DNA from: CAVQGZ01 sp964356295
GTDB lineage: Bacteria > Actinomycetota > Actinomycetes > Jiangellales > Jiangellaceae
Reading direction: 5' to 3'
DNA: 64,000 bases
Assembly: GCA_964356295.1 (NCBI GenBank)
Contig: CAYHHE010000003.1
Span: 9,274 to 73,273, forward strand
Positions 48,918-57,150 of the stretch are shown here, piece after piece; the stretch's first letter is position 1, and each line of letters opens with the position of its first letter. The translations under genes and the position numbers were made by a program. The notes beneath the pieces were generated by a model, which did not search any database, had not been told where the DNA came from, and worked only from the letters and a program-made list of their open reading frames with translations.

Positions 48918-49251
48918 GATCCGGCTCACTGCTCTCGATCCGTCCCAGGGCAGCGAAGCGAGCAAGCGACGCCCGGCCGTCCTCGTCAGCAACGATCGCG
49001 CCAACGCCACCGCCGCGCGACTTGGCCGAGGCGTGGTCACGGTGGTCCCGGTCACCAGCAACGTCACCCGGGTGTTCCCGTTCCAGGTCCTGCTGCCCGC
49101 CGGCGAGACCGGTCTGCGAGTGGACTCCAAAGCGCAGGGGGAGCAGATCCGCTCGGTGTCGGTGCAGCGGCTGGGCTCGGTCGTCGGCCGCGTCCCGCCT
49201 CACCTGATGGAACGACTGGACGGCGCCCTGCGCACCCACCTCCAGCTGTAG
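48904..49251 (+). CDS. mazF: Endoribonuclease toxin, MazF/PemK family
   Basis: A 115-residue MazF-fold toxin that cuts mRNA at short sequence motifs. Family markers are LRGEIRLTALDPSQGSEASKRRPAVLVSND (conserved RG, G-S-E-x-x-K-x-R-P and VSN elements), VPVTSN and the closing helix. It is read from an ATG that overlaps the antitoxin gene, the normal coupled arrangement. Cleavage specificity cannot be predicted. Confidence 0.91.
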   Translation: MLRGEIRLTALDPSQGSEASKRRPAVLVSNDRANATAARLGRGVVTVVPVTSNVTRVFPFQVLLPAGETGLRVDSKAQGEQIRSVSVQRLGSVVGRVPPHLMERLDGALRTHLQL

Positions 49252-49394
49252 GCGCGAGCGATCCCGCGGCGCTGTCTCCTGGCTTCCTGTCAGCGATCGA
49301 CCGCTACGACTGCCGCACCGGCGGCTCCTACCGTCACGTGCATTGCTGGCAGGCTGACGTGCGCGTGGGAGCCGTCCGCGCTGAAGGAGGAGAG

Positions 49395-49811
49395 ATGGAC
49401 TGGAAGCTCGAGCTGGTCGTCGTCCCCGTCTCGGACACCGACCGCGCCAAGGCCTTCTACGTCGACCGGCTGGGCTTTCGCCTCGATGTCGACCACACCG
49501 CAGGGGAGCACTTCCGGGTCGTCCAGGTGACCCCGCCCGGCTCGGCGTGCTCCCTCACCTTCGGGATCAACGTCGGAGGGGGCGAGCCGGGCACCCTCAA
49601 GGGCCTTCACCTGGTGGTCGACGACATCGAGGCCGCGGCGGCGCACCTCGACAGTGCGGGCATCATGCACAGCGGGCTGCAGCACTTCGAGGACGGTCGC
49701 CCCACCCCCGGCCTCGACCCGAAGCGCAGCGACTACGGCTCCTACGTGTTCTTCTCCGACCCCGACGGAAACGCGTGGGCCGTCCAGGAGGTCGGTCACA
49801 ACCGTGGTTGA
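49395..49811 (+). CDS. VOC/glyoxalase-fold protein
   Basis: A 138-residue protein of the vicinal oxygen chelate superfamily. Two beta-alpha-beta-beta-beta halves are seen: LELVVVPVSDTDRAKAFYVDRLGFRLDVDH and GLHLVVDDIEAAAAHLDSAGI, ending VFFSDPDGNAWAVQEV. A glyoxalase, dioxygenase or resistance role cannot be distinguished. The ATG follows AAGGAGG. It is separated from the arsenic cassette by a family B hairpin, so co-transcription is doubtful. Confidence 0.86.
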   Translation: MDWKLELVVVPVSDTDRAKAFYVDRLGFRLDVDHTAGEHFRVVQVTPPGSACSLTFGINVGGGEPGTLKGLHLVVDDIEAAAAHLDSAGIMHSGLQHFEDGRPTPGLDPKRSDYGSYVFFSDPDGNAWAVQEVGHNRG

Positions 49812-49855
49812 GCCGATCGGGCCAGCGCCAGCGGCGCAGAGGGGCACCACGATTC

Positions 49856-49910
49856 GATCTTGACGGAAACGCCGTATCGAGGCCGTCCAATCGGCTCTTT
49901 CGTCAAGATC
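49856..49910. repeat. GATC-ended hairpin repeat (family B, locus 2)
   Basis: A 55-base imperfect inverted repeat with exact 10-base outer arms (gatcttgacg/cgtcaagatc), homologous over its whole length to 41038-41092. It lies between the VOC gene and the arsR-type gene. Confidence 0.9.
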
Positions 49911-49930
49911 GCGGCCTGAGTGGGGCGGCC

Positions 49931-49978
49931 GAGGCGGTGGGAGGAGGCGGTGGGACGAGGCGGTGGGACGAGGCGGGG
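49931..49978 (+). repeat. 13-bp tandem repeat (about 3.5 copies)
   Basis: The unit gaggcggtgggac recurs at 49931, 49944, 49957 and 49970 with a strict 13-base period and one variant base. It starts 20 bases after the family B hairpin and is non-coding. Confidence 0.85.
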
Positions 49979-50025
49979 CAGTCCCCGTGGCTCCGCCCGG
50001 GGTTGACGTGGAGACGTGGCTCAGC

Positions 50026-50033
50026 CAATATTG
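50026..50033. promoter_or_regulatory. Possible ArsR operator
   Basis: caatattg is a perfect 8-base palindrome ending 5 bases before the arsR-type start codon. It is AT-rich in very GC-rich surroundings, as expected for a repressor site overlapping the promoter and translation start. Confidence 0.5.
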
Positions 50034-50038
50034 AGGCA

Positions 50039-50728
50039 ATGTCCGCTGAACGAAATGCCGAGCGCCGGCTGCGCGGGTTGCAGGCATTGGCCGACCCGGT
50101 GCGCCTGGCCGTGGTGGACGGGCTTGTGCTCGGGGACGCCTCGCCGAGGGACCTCGCCGCCGAGCTCGGGGTCCCGGGGAACCTGCTGGCGCACCATCTG
50201 AAGGTGCTGCAGGAGGCCGGGATCGTGCGACGGGTGCAGTCGGAGGCAGATCGCCGCCGGGCCTATCTTCAGCTGGTGCCGGGCTCGCTCGAGGGGCTTC
50301 TGCCCGGTGTGCCGAGCCGCACGGCGCCCAGGGTGGTGTTCGTGTGCACGCACAACTCGGCGCGATCCCAGCTGGCAGCAGCGGTGTGGCGCACCCGGAG
50401 CGAGGTGCCGGTGGCCTCCGGCGGGACCCACCCGGCCAAGGCCGTGAACCCAGGGGCTGCGGCGGTGGCCAGGCGGCACGGGCTGCGGCTGGACCGCGTG
50501 CGGCCGGTGCACGTGGACGAGGTGCTCGAACCCCCGGACCTGGTGGTGTCGGTGTGTGACTCCGCGCACGAGGAGCTCGAGGAGACGGGGCGGGAGCACC
50601 TGCACTGGTCGGTGCCGGACCCTGTCCGGGTGGGAACGGACCAGGCGTTCGAGCAGGCCTACGAGATGGTCGCGGGTCGGGTGGTCCGGCTCGCGGAGAG
50701 CGTGACGAGGAACGGAGCGGCAGCATGA
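50039..50728 (+). CDS. ArsR-family regulator fused to LMW phosphatase/arsenate reductase domain
   Basis: A 229-residue fusion. Residues about 5-85 form an ArsR-type winged helix (ALADPVRLAVVDGL, AAELGVPGNLLAHHLKVLQEAGIVRR). Residues about 97-229 form a low-molecular-weight tyrosine phosphatase fold with the P-loop CTHNSARS (C103, R109). It lacks the classic Cys-Val-Cys arsenite site of ArsR, so its sensing chemistry may use the phosphatase-like domain. The same domain pairing is known from other actinobacterial ars loci. It is translationally coupled to arsC (ATGA overlap). Confidence 0.86.
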   Translation: MSAERNAERRLRGLQALADPVRLAVVDGLVLGDASPRDLAAELGVPGNLLAHHLKVLQEAGIVRRVQSEADRRRAYLQLVPGSLEGLLPGVPSRTAPRVVFVCTHNSARSQLAAAVWRTRSEVPVASGGTHPAKAVNPGAAAVARRHGLRLDRVRPVHVDEVLEPPDLVVSVCDSAHEELEETGREHLHWSVPDPVRVGTDQAFEQAYEMVAGRVVRLAESVTRNGAAA

Positions 50729-51390
50729 GCCCAGAACGGCAGTACAAGCGCCCGGACATCGAGCTGGACCAGCAGCTGGCCCTGAAGACGGCGGCGACGA
50801 ACCTGCACAAGCGGTTCGACGGGGTGTTCGGCACCGAGACGATCGAGCGGTTCCTGTACTCGTCCTACGACGAGTTCGCCGGGCGTGCGGTGACGGCGAA
50901 CTGGCTGCCGCTGCTGGCCGAGCGGTTCGCCAAGCTGCGGCTCACCGCGCTGGCCAAGGTGGAGGGCAAGGTCACCGACGAGCGGCCGACGGTGCTGTTC
51001 CTGTGCGTGCACAACGCGGGGCGCTCGCAGATGGCGATGGGCTTCTTCCAGCACTACGCCGGGGACCGGGCGGTGGCCTGGTCGGGCGGGTCGGAACCGG
51101 GCAGCCAGGTCAACCCGGCCGCGATCGAGGCGATGGCCGAGGTGGGGATCAACATCTCCGGCGAGTTCCCCAAGCCGTGGACCGACGAGATCGTGCGTGC
51201 CGCGGACGTGGTCATCACGATGGGGTGCGGGGACGCCTGCCCGATCTTCCCGGGCAAGCGGTACGAGGACTGGGTCCTGGACGACCCCGCCGGCCTCGGC
51301 GTGGAGGCGGTGCGCCCGATCCGTGCCGAGATCGAGTCGCGGGTTCAGTCGCTGCTGGCCGAGCTGGACATCCCGGTCCCGGCGGCGTGA
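50725..51390 (+). CDS. arsC: Arsenate reductase, LMW phosphatase type, with N-terminal helical domain
   Basis: A 221-residue protein. Residues about 8-75 form a helical domain (IELDQQLALKTAATNLHKRF, ERFLYSSYDEF). The phosphatase-fold domain has the P-loop C94-VHNAG-R100, further cysteines C168 and C172, and a DDPAG acid loop near 186. It reduces arsenate to arsenite; the thiol donor (mycothiol or thioredoxin) is not decided by sequence, though the three cysteines allow a thioredoxin-type relay. It overlaps both neighbours by 4 bases. Confidence 0.89.
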   Translation: MSPERQYKRPDIELDQQLALKTAATNLHKRFDGVFGTETIERFLYSSYDEFAGRAVTANWLPLLAERFAKLRLTALAKVEGKVTDERPTVLFLCVHNAGRSQMAMGFFQHYAGDRAVAWSGGSEPGSQVNPAAIEAMAEVGINISGEFPKPWTDEIVRAADVVITMGCGDACPIFPGKRYEDWVLDDPAGLGVEAVRPIRAEIESRVQSLLAELDIPVPAA

Positions 51391-52121
51391 CCCAGCCGGG
51401 TCTGGCCCGGCGCCTGGCCGCGGAGGCGCTGGGCGCCGGATTGCTGGTCGCGGCCGTCGTCGGGTCCGGGATCATGGCCACCGACCTCACCGATGACGTC
51501 GGTCTGGCGCTGCTCATCAACGCCGCGTCCACGGTGGCCGCGCTCGGGGTGCTGATCTGGACGTTGGGGCCCACGTCGGGCGCCCACTTCAACCCGGCGG
51601 TCACCGTGGTGGCTGCCGTCCGCCGCGAGGTCTCCCCCGGTGAGTCCGGCGGGTACGTGGCCGCCCAGCTGGGCGGGGCGTTCGGTGGGGTGGCGCTGGC
51701 GAACGTGATGTTCGGCCTGCCCGCCTGGGAGCTGTCCACCACCGAGAGGACCGGTGCCGGGCTCTGGCTCGGGGAGGTCGTCGCCACCGCGGGCCTGGTG
51801 TGGGTGATCGGCGCCCTGACTCGAACCGGACGTGGTCACCTGGGTCCGGTGCTGGTAGCGGTCTGGATCGCCGCCGCCTACTTCTTCACGTCCTCGACGT
51901 CGTTCGCCAACCCGGCGGTGACGTGGGGACGGATGTTGACCGACACCTTCACCGGCATCGCCCCGGGATCGGTGCTGCCGTTCGTGGCCGCCCAGCTGGC
52001 CGGTGCGGCCGTCGGGTTGGTGTTGACCGAGACCTTCCACCCCCGCCGCGGGGTGGTGCCCGAGCCGCTGGACCTCCCCGACCCCGTCCACGAGCCGAGA
52101 AGAGTCGGAGGCCGGTCGTGA
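51387..52121 (+). CDS. MIP-family aquaporin/glycerol facilitator in arsenic cassette
   Basis: A 244-residue six-helix channel with NPA motifs at 69-71 (HFNPAVT) and 175-177 (FANPAVT). The second NPA is not followed directly by Arg as in water-selective aquaporins but by VTWGR, so the selectivity filter should be wider. In ars operons of this type (AqpS-like) the channel lets arsenite leave the cell. No ArsB or Acr3 pump is present in this cassette. GTGA overlaps on both sides. Confidence 0.9.
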   Translation: MTQPGLARRLAAEALGAGLLVAAVVGSGIMATDLTDDVGLALLINAASTVAALGVLIWTLGPTSGAHFNPAVTVVAAVRREVSPGESGGYVAAQLGGAFGGVALANVMFGLPAWELSTTERTGAGLWLGEVVATAGLVWVIGALTRTGRGHLGPVLVAVWIAAAYFFTSSTSFANPAVTWGRMLTDTFTGIAPGSVLPFVAAQLAGAAVGLVLTETFHPRRGVVPEPLDLPDPVHEPRRVGGRS

Positions 52122-53779
52122 AGATCGTGGTGATCGGGTCGGTCGCTGCCGGGACCTCGGTGGCGGCCAAGGCGCGCCGCAACACCGAGGCGGCACAGAT
52201 CGTCATCTACGACCGGGACCGTGACATCTCCTACTCCGGCTGCGGCCTGCCCTACTACGTCGGCGGCGAGGTCGACGACATCGAGGACCTACGTCCCCGC
52301 GACGCGGCCTGGTTCGCCAAGCGGTACCACGTCGCGATCCACACCCGGCACGAGGTGAGCGAGGTCGACCACGCCTCCCGGACTCTGACGGCGCACCGGC
52401 TGGACTCCGGGGAGACGCTCACCGACACCTACGACGTGCTGGTGCTTGCCACCGGCGTCTCCAGCATCGTTCCGCCGATCCCGGGCGTGGACTCCCCGGG
52501 AGTGTTCACCCTGCGATCCCCGGGTGACGCCGAGGAGATCCGGGCCTTCGCCGATCGGTGGCGGCCGCAGCGGGCCGTCATCGTCGGTGCGGGCTACATC
52601 GGCCTGGAGATGGCCGAGCAGCTCGTCGGGCGTGGCGTGGACGTCACGATCGTCGAGGCGCAGCAGCACGCGATGCCGCGCATGGATCCGGACATGTCCG
52701 CCCGAGTGGACGACGAGCTGCGCCGCCACGGCGTGGTCCTGCGCACCGGGTCCACGGTTGCGGCCGTCGAGGGCGAGGCCGGCGTGACCGCAGTGGACCT
52801 CTCCGACGGAGAGCGTCTTCCTGCCGACCTGGTCGTCCTGGCTGTGGGGGTACGACCGAACATCGACCTTGCCCACCAGATCGGCGTCGAGCTCGGCCCT
52901 ACCGGGGCCATTGCCGTCGATCGCGCCATGCGCACCTCCCTCGAGGACGTCTATGCGGTCGGGGACGTCGCCGAGTCGTACTCGGCGATCACCGGTGAGC
53001 CGCAGTGGGTTCCCTTGGGGTCGACAGCGAACAAGATGGGCCGCATCGCCGGGCACGTCATCACCGGCGGGAAGATCGAGCACCGTGGCATCCTCGGCAC
53101 GTCCATCGTCCGGGTCTTCGACCTCGCGGTCGCGCAGACCGGGCTCACGCAGGCCGCTGCTCGGCAGGCCGGGTACGACATCGCAGTACTGCACAACATC
53201 AAGCCGGACCACTCCGAGTACCTCGGCGGGCAGCAGCTGACCATCAAGGCGATCGCCGACCGAGCCACCGGCCGGCTGCTCGGCGCGCAGGTCATCGGGC
53301 CAGAGGGCGTGGACAAGCGGGTGGACGTGCTCGCCACCGCCATCACCTTCGGGGCGACGGTGGGCGACCTGTTCCACCTCGACCTGGCCTATGCCCCGCC
53401 GTTCGCCACCACCAAGGACCCTGTGCACTACACCGGCATGGCGCTGGACGGGGCGATCAACGGCCACGCCCCGCTCATCACCCCCGCCGAGCTCATCGCA
53501 GGCGTATCCGCGGGTGAGACGTGGCAGGTCGTCGACGTCCGCTCGTCGACCGACCACGCCAAGGGCCACGTCGACGGCGCGGTCAACATCCCCCTCAAGG
53601 AGCTCCGCGCTCGGGTGGGCGAGCTGGACCCTTCCCTGCCGACGGTGACCTACTGCAACAAGGGCACCACCGGCAACGCCGGCCAGAACGTGCTGCGCAA
53701 CCTCGGCTTCGCCCGCGTCTACAACCTCTCCGGCGGCAACAGCAACTATCAGGCCTACCGGCGCGCCGGGCTCGGCTGA
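52118..53779 (+). CDS. FAD-dependent disulfide reductase (CoA-disulfide reductase type) with C-terminal rhodanese
   Basis: A 553-residue protein. Residues 1-450 form a pyridine-nucleotide disulfide reductase of the CoADR/Nox group, with FAD motif GSVAAGTSVA at 7-16, the single redox cysteine C42 (SYSGCGLPYY) and NAD motif VGAGYIGLEMAEQL near 158. Residues about 455-553 are a rhodanese domain with catalytic C513 (YCNKGTTG). It likely reduces a low-molecular-weight thiol, persulfide or sulfane sulfur. Its 4-base overlap with the aquaporin gene ties it to arsenic handling. The exact substrate is unknown. Confidence 0.87.
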   Translation: MKIVVIGSVAAGTSVAAKARRNTEAAQIVIYDRDRDISYSGCGLPYYVGGEVDDIEDLRPRDAAWFAKRYHVAIHTRHEVSEVDHASRTLTAHRLDSGETLTDTYDVLVLATGVSSIVPPIPGVDSPGVFTLRSPGDAEEIRAFADRWRPQRAVIVGAGYIGLEMAEQLVGRGVDVTIVEAQQHAMPRMDPDMSARVDDELRRHGVVLRTGSTVAAVEGEAGVTAVDLSDGERLPADLVVLAVGVRPNIDLAHQIGVELGPTGAIAVDRAMRTSLEDVYAVGDVAESYSAITGEPQWVPLGSTANKMGRIAGHVITGGKIEHRGILGTSIVRVFDLAVAQTGLTQAAARQAGYDIAVLHNIKPDHSEYLGGQQLTIKAIADRATGRLLGAQVIGPEGVDKRVDVLATAITFGATVGDLFHLDLAYAPPFATTKDPVHYTGMALDGAINGHAPLITPAELIAGVSAGETWQVVDVRSSTDHAKGHVDGAVNIPLKELRARVGELDPSLPTVTYCNKGTTGNAGQNVLRNLGFARVYNLSGGNSNYQAYRRAGLG

Positions 53780-53871
53780 GGCACGGCCGGCTCGAGCCCG
53801 ACCCGATCTTCGGCTGAGCCCGCGCGCCGCTGGACGTGCAGCCCGAGCCTCGGCGGCGAGAGGATCGCGTC

Positions 53872-55161
53872 ATGGACGTGATCAGCGCACTGCGTGAGGC
53901 GCTGGCCGGCGACGCCGACGCCCACCTGCTCACCGAGGCGTCGCTGACGGCGTCCTTCGGCACGGACTGGACCCGCCGCTGGTCGTCCCGGCCGCTCGCG
54001 GTGGTGCGGCCCGCTGACACCGCCGCAGTGGCGCGGGTGCTGCGCGCCTGCGGTCAGCACGCGGCACCGGTCGTCCCCCAGGGCGGCAACACCGGACTCG
54101 TCGGTGGCTGCGTGCCCCACCGCGACGACACCGCGGTGGTGCTGTCGCTGACGCGGCTGACCGACCGCGGCCCGGTGGACCGGGCCGCCCGGCAGGTCAC
54201 CGTCGGGGCCGGGACCACTCTGGCGGATCTGCAGCGGCATGCTCGTGCGGCAGGTCTGGTCTACGGGGTCGACCTCGCCGCGCGCGACACCGCGACCGTC
54301 GGCGGGACCGTCGCCACCAACGCCGGTGGCATGCGCGTCTGCCGGTACGGCGACACCAGCGCCCAGGTCAGCGGCATCGAGGCGGTGCTGGCCGACGGGT
54401 CGGTCATGAGCCGTCTCGACGCCCTGCCCAAGGACGGCGCGGGCTACGACCTCACCTCCCTGCTCGTCGGAAGCGAGGGCACCTTGGCCGTGATCACCGC
54501 CGTGCGGGTGCGGCTGCACGAGCCGGACCCGCCTGGGGTCACCACGCTCGTGGGCTGCCGCTCGGTCGCAGAGGCGGTGGCGCTGCTGCCCGCGCGTGAG
54601 GTCCGGCTCGCCGAGCTGATGACGGCGGACGGGCTGGACCTCACCTGCGCTGTCGCCTCCCTCCCGCCGCCGCTGCCCTCCCGTTGGCCGGTGTACCTGC
54701 TGCTTGAGACGGCTGACCTGCCAGACCTGCCCGACCACGCCGAGGCGGTCGTGGACGACCGGCTCGTGGAGTACCGCGAGCGGCACCCGGAGGCGATGGC
54801 CACCCTGGGTGTCGTCCACAAGTTCGACGTGTCGCTGCCGCTGGACCGTATCGACGGGTTCCTCGCCGACGTCGCGAATGTGGTCGCCCCGCATCGGCTC
54901 GTCGTGTACGGGCACCTCGCTGAGGGCAACCTGCACCTCAACGTGGCTGGCCCGGACCCGGGCGACGAGTCGATCGACCGCGACGTGCTCTGGCTGGTGG
55001 CCCGGGCCGGCGGGTCGATCGCGTCCGAGCACGGCGTCGGGGCGGCCAAGGCCGGGCTCCTGCACCTGAGCCGGTCGCCGGCCGAGATCGCCGCGATGCG
55101 CGCGGTCAAGGACGCCCTCGACCCGCGGCACGTGCTCAACCCCGGGGTCGTCCTCACCTGA
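53872..55161 (+). CDS. FAD-binding oxidase, GlcD/D-2-hydroxyacid dehydrogenase type
   Basis: A 429-residue PCMH-type flavoprotein. The FAD domain has PQGGNTGLVGG, TVGAGTTLADL and GGTVATNAGGMRVCRYG, and the C-terminal cap ends with YGHLAEGNLHLN and SEHGVGAAKAGLL, the usual GlcD-like tail with the metal-site His. It oxidises a 2-hydroxy acid such as glycolate, lactate or 2-hydroxyglutarate. There is no iron-sulfur partner next to it. ATG at 53872 after GAGAGGA. Confidence 0.9.
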   Translation: MDVISALREALAGDADAHLLTEASLTASFGTDWTRRWSSRPLAVVRPADTAAVARVLRACGQHAAPVVPQGGNTGLVGGCVPHRDDTAVVLSLTRLTDRGPVDRAARQVTVGAGTTLADLQRHARAAGLVYGVDLAARDTATVGGTVATNAGGMRVCRYGDTSAQVSGIEAVLADGSVMSRLDALPKDGAGYDLTSLLVGSEGTLAVITAVRVRLHEPDPPGVTTLVGCRSVAEAVALLPAREVRLAELMTADGLDLTCAVASLPPPLPSRWPVYLLLETADLPDLPDHAEAVVDDRLVEYRERHPEAMATLGVVHKFDVSLPLDRIDGFLADVANVVAPHRLVVYGHLAEGNLHLNVAGPDPGDESIDRDVLWLVARAGGSIASEHGVGAAKAGLLHLSRSPAEIAAMRAVKDALDPRHVLNPGVVLT

Positions 55162-55229
55162 GACCCGGGCGTCCACGGGCCGGTGGACACCGGGGCTGTC
55201 CGCAGCGGTCGGTCTGACACGATGCGCCC

Positions 55230-56186
55230 ATGGCGAAGCGATCTCGCGGGCCCCGTCCCACCACCGAGGTGGACGTCCGCGTCGTCGGGCCTCGCGAGCC
55301 CTGCCCGTGCGGATCGGGCAAGCGCTACAAGGTCTGCCACGGCAAGGCTGCGGCCCGGGCCCGCACCGCTGTCGTCGAGCGACCGTTCCTCGGGCTGCCG
55401 TCGCAGACCGAGTGGGTCGCGCTGCGCGAGTTCGTCCCCGCAGCCTCCGCGCCGCTCACCTTGGCTCCTGAGGTGGCTGCGGCACATCCCGGGACCACGG
55501 TCACCCTGGTCAGCGCGCTGCCCGGCGCCGTCCCCGCGCTGCGCCGTCAGGACGGGTCGGTGCTGCTGGCGCTTCAGACGACCACGTCCAGCGGGGACCC
55601 GTCCCGGGACGTCGCCGCTGCCCTGATGGCCGCGCTGGAGCAGCACGCGCCGGGCGCGGTGAGCCTGCCCGGGCTACCCGGTACGGGCCCACGCCTGCAG
55701 GACCTCATCGACACCACCGTGGCGTTCGACGTCACGATCCACGACACCTTCGACTTCTGGGTGGCCGACGCCCCGGACGACCCGTCCACGGCGTCGCTGC
55801 TCGAGCAGGCCAGCAGCACGATCATCCCGACCGAGCGGCTGGCCAGCGTGCCCTCCGCCTACGTGGCGACCATGGGAGAGCGACGCTACCTCCGCTGGGT
55901 GCAGCCCTATGACGAGGACCCACTGCTCGATGCTCTGGCCCGGATGCGGGCCGCCGGGCAGGACGCCATCGGCGAGCACTCGACGATGCTCGGCACCTTC
56001 CGGGCGCACGGCCTGCTCGTGCCCGTGTGGGAGCTGACCCAGCAGGCGCTGCTGGACGACCTCGAGGACTCGGCGCTGGCCTTCGCCGAGCGGCTGGCCG
56101 AGCAGGTCGCCGTCCGCGAGCCGCTGACCGGCGAGGAGCGTCGGGCTCGTGCGGCGCTGGCCAACCGGCAGATCACGCTCCGCTGA
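55230..56186 (+). CDS. DUF5926 family protein with SEC-C zinc motif
   Basis: A 318-residue protein. A basic N-terminus is followed by the SEC-C motif C25-x-C27-x8-C36-H37 (CPCGSGKRYKVCH), a zinc-binding element found in SecA tails. The remaining 270 residues are the DUF5926 domain. It is found beside pheA in many actinobacteria. The function is unknown; SEC-C suggests contact with ribosomes or the Sec system. Confidence 0.86.
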   Translation: MAKRSRGPRPTTEVDVRVVGPREPCPCGSGKRYKVCHGKAAARARTAVVERPFLGLPSQTEWVALREFVPAASAPLTLAPEVAAAHPGTTVTLVSALPGAVPALRRQDGSVLLALQTTTSSGDPSRDVAAALMAALEQHAPGAVSLPGLPGTGPRLQDLIDTTVAFDVTIHDTFDFWVADAPDDPSTASLLEQASSTIIPTERLASVPSAYVATMGERRYLRWVQPYDEDPLLDALARMRAAGQDAIGEHSTMLGTFRAHGLLVPVWELTQQALLDDLEDSALAFAERLAEQVAVREPLTGEERRARAALANRQITLR

Positions 56187-56220
56187 CGTCTCGTCCGGGT
56201 GCGACTTCTACCCTGAGGAC

Positions 56221-57144
56221 GTGCGCTACGGCTACCTGGGGCCTGCCGGGACCTTCACCGAGTCGGCCCTGCACGTGCTGGCCGAGCAGCGTGGCGCGGG
56301 GCCGGTGGACGCGGTGCCCTACCCCACGGTGCACGCGGCGCTGGACGCCGTGCGCAGCGGTGAGGTCTCGCACAGCGTGGTGGCCATGGAGAACTCCATC
56401 GAGGGCTCGGTCAACGCCACCCTGGACGAGCTGTCGGCAGGGGCCCCGCTGGTCATCGCCTCCGAGGTGGTCCTGCCGGTCACCTTCGCCCTGCTCGCTC
56501 GTGCCAGCACCGGACTTGGGGACGTCCGCCGCGTGGCGACGCACCCGCACGCCGAGGCACAGTGCCGGTCCTGGATCGCGTCCCACCTGCCCGAGGCCCT
56601 CGTGGTGCCCGCGGCGTCCAATGCGGCCGCCGCCCGGGCCGTCGCCGACCCGGACTCCGGATACGACGCAGCGATCGCGGGGATGCTCGCCGGGCAGCGC
56701 TACGGGCTCACACCGCTCGCGGAGGGTATCGAGGAGTCCGACGCGCACACCCGGTTCGTGCTCGTGACCACACCTGGGCACCCGCCGTCCCCGACCGGCG
56801 CGGACAAGACGTCCCTGGTGGTCTTCATGAAGCAGGACCGGACCGGGGCGTTGCTGGAGATCTTGGAGCAGTTCGCCACCCGTGGGGTCAACCTCACCCG
56901 CATCGAGTCCCGCCCGGTCGGGGCCAAGCTGGGCAACTACTGCTTCTCCATCGACTTCGAGGGGCACGTCGCCGACGCCCGGGTGGGGGAGGCGCTCATG
57001 GGGCTGCACCGCGTGTGCGCCGACGTGCGGTTCCTCGGGTCCTACGCCCGCGCGGACGGGGTGGAGCCCATCGTGGCCGAGTCGACGAGCAACGCCGACT
57101 TCGCCGAGGCCAGAGCCTGGCTGCGCGCCCTGCGCGGGGAGTGA
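56221..57144 (+). CDS. pheA: Prephenate dehydratase
   Basis: A 307-residue enzyme converting prephenate to phenylpyruvate. The catalytic domain begins YLGPAGTFTESAL, contains MENSIEGSVNATLD and the threonine-centred THTRF equivalent HTRFVLV, and a C-terminal ACT domain (about 200-280: TGALLEILEQFATRGVNLTRIESRP) gives Phe feedback inhibition. No chorismate mutase domain is fused. The GTG at 56221 begins VRYGYLGPAG; upstream starts would extend into DUF5926. Confidence 0.95.
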   Translation: MRYGYLGPAGTFTESALHVLAEQRGAGPVDAVPYPTVHAALDAVRSGEVSHSVVAMENSIEGSVNATLDELSAGAPLVIASEVVLPVTFALLARASTGLGDVRRVATHPHAEAQCRSWIASHLPEALVVPAASNAAAARAVADPDSGYDAAIAGMLAGQRYGLTPLAEGIEESDAHTRFVLVTTPGHPPSPTGADKTSLVVFMKQDRTGALLEILEQFATRGVNLTRIESRPVGAKLGNYCFSIDFEGHVADARVGEALMGLHRVCADVRFLGSYARADGVEPIVAESTSNADFAEARAWLRALRGE

Positions 57145-57150
57145 GCCCGC

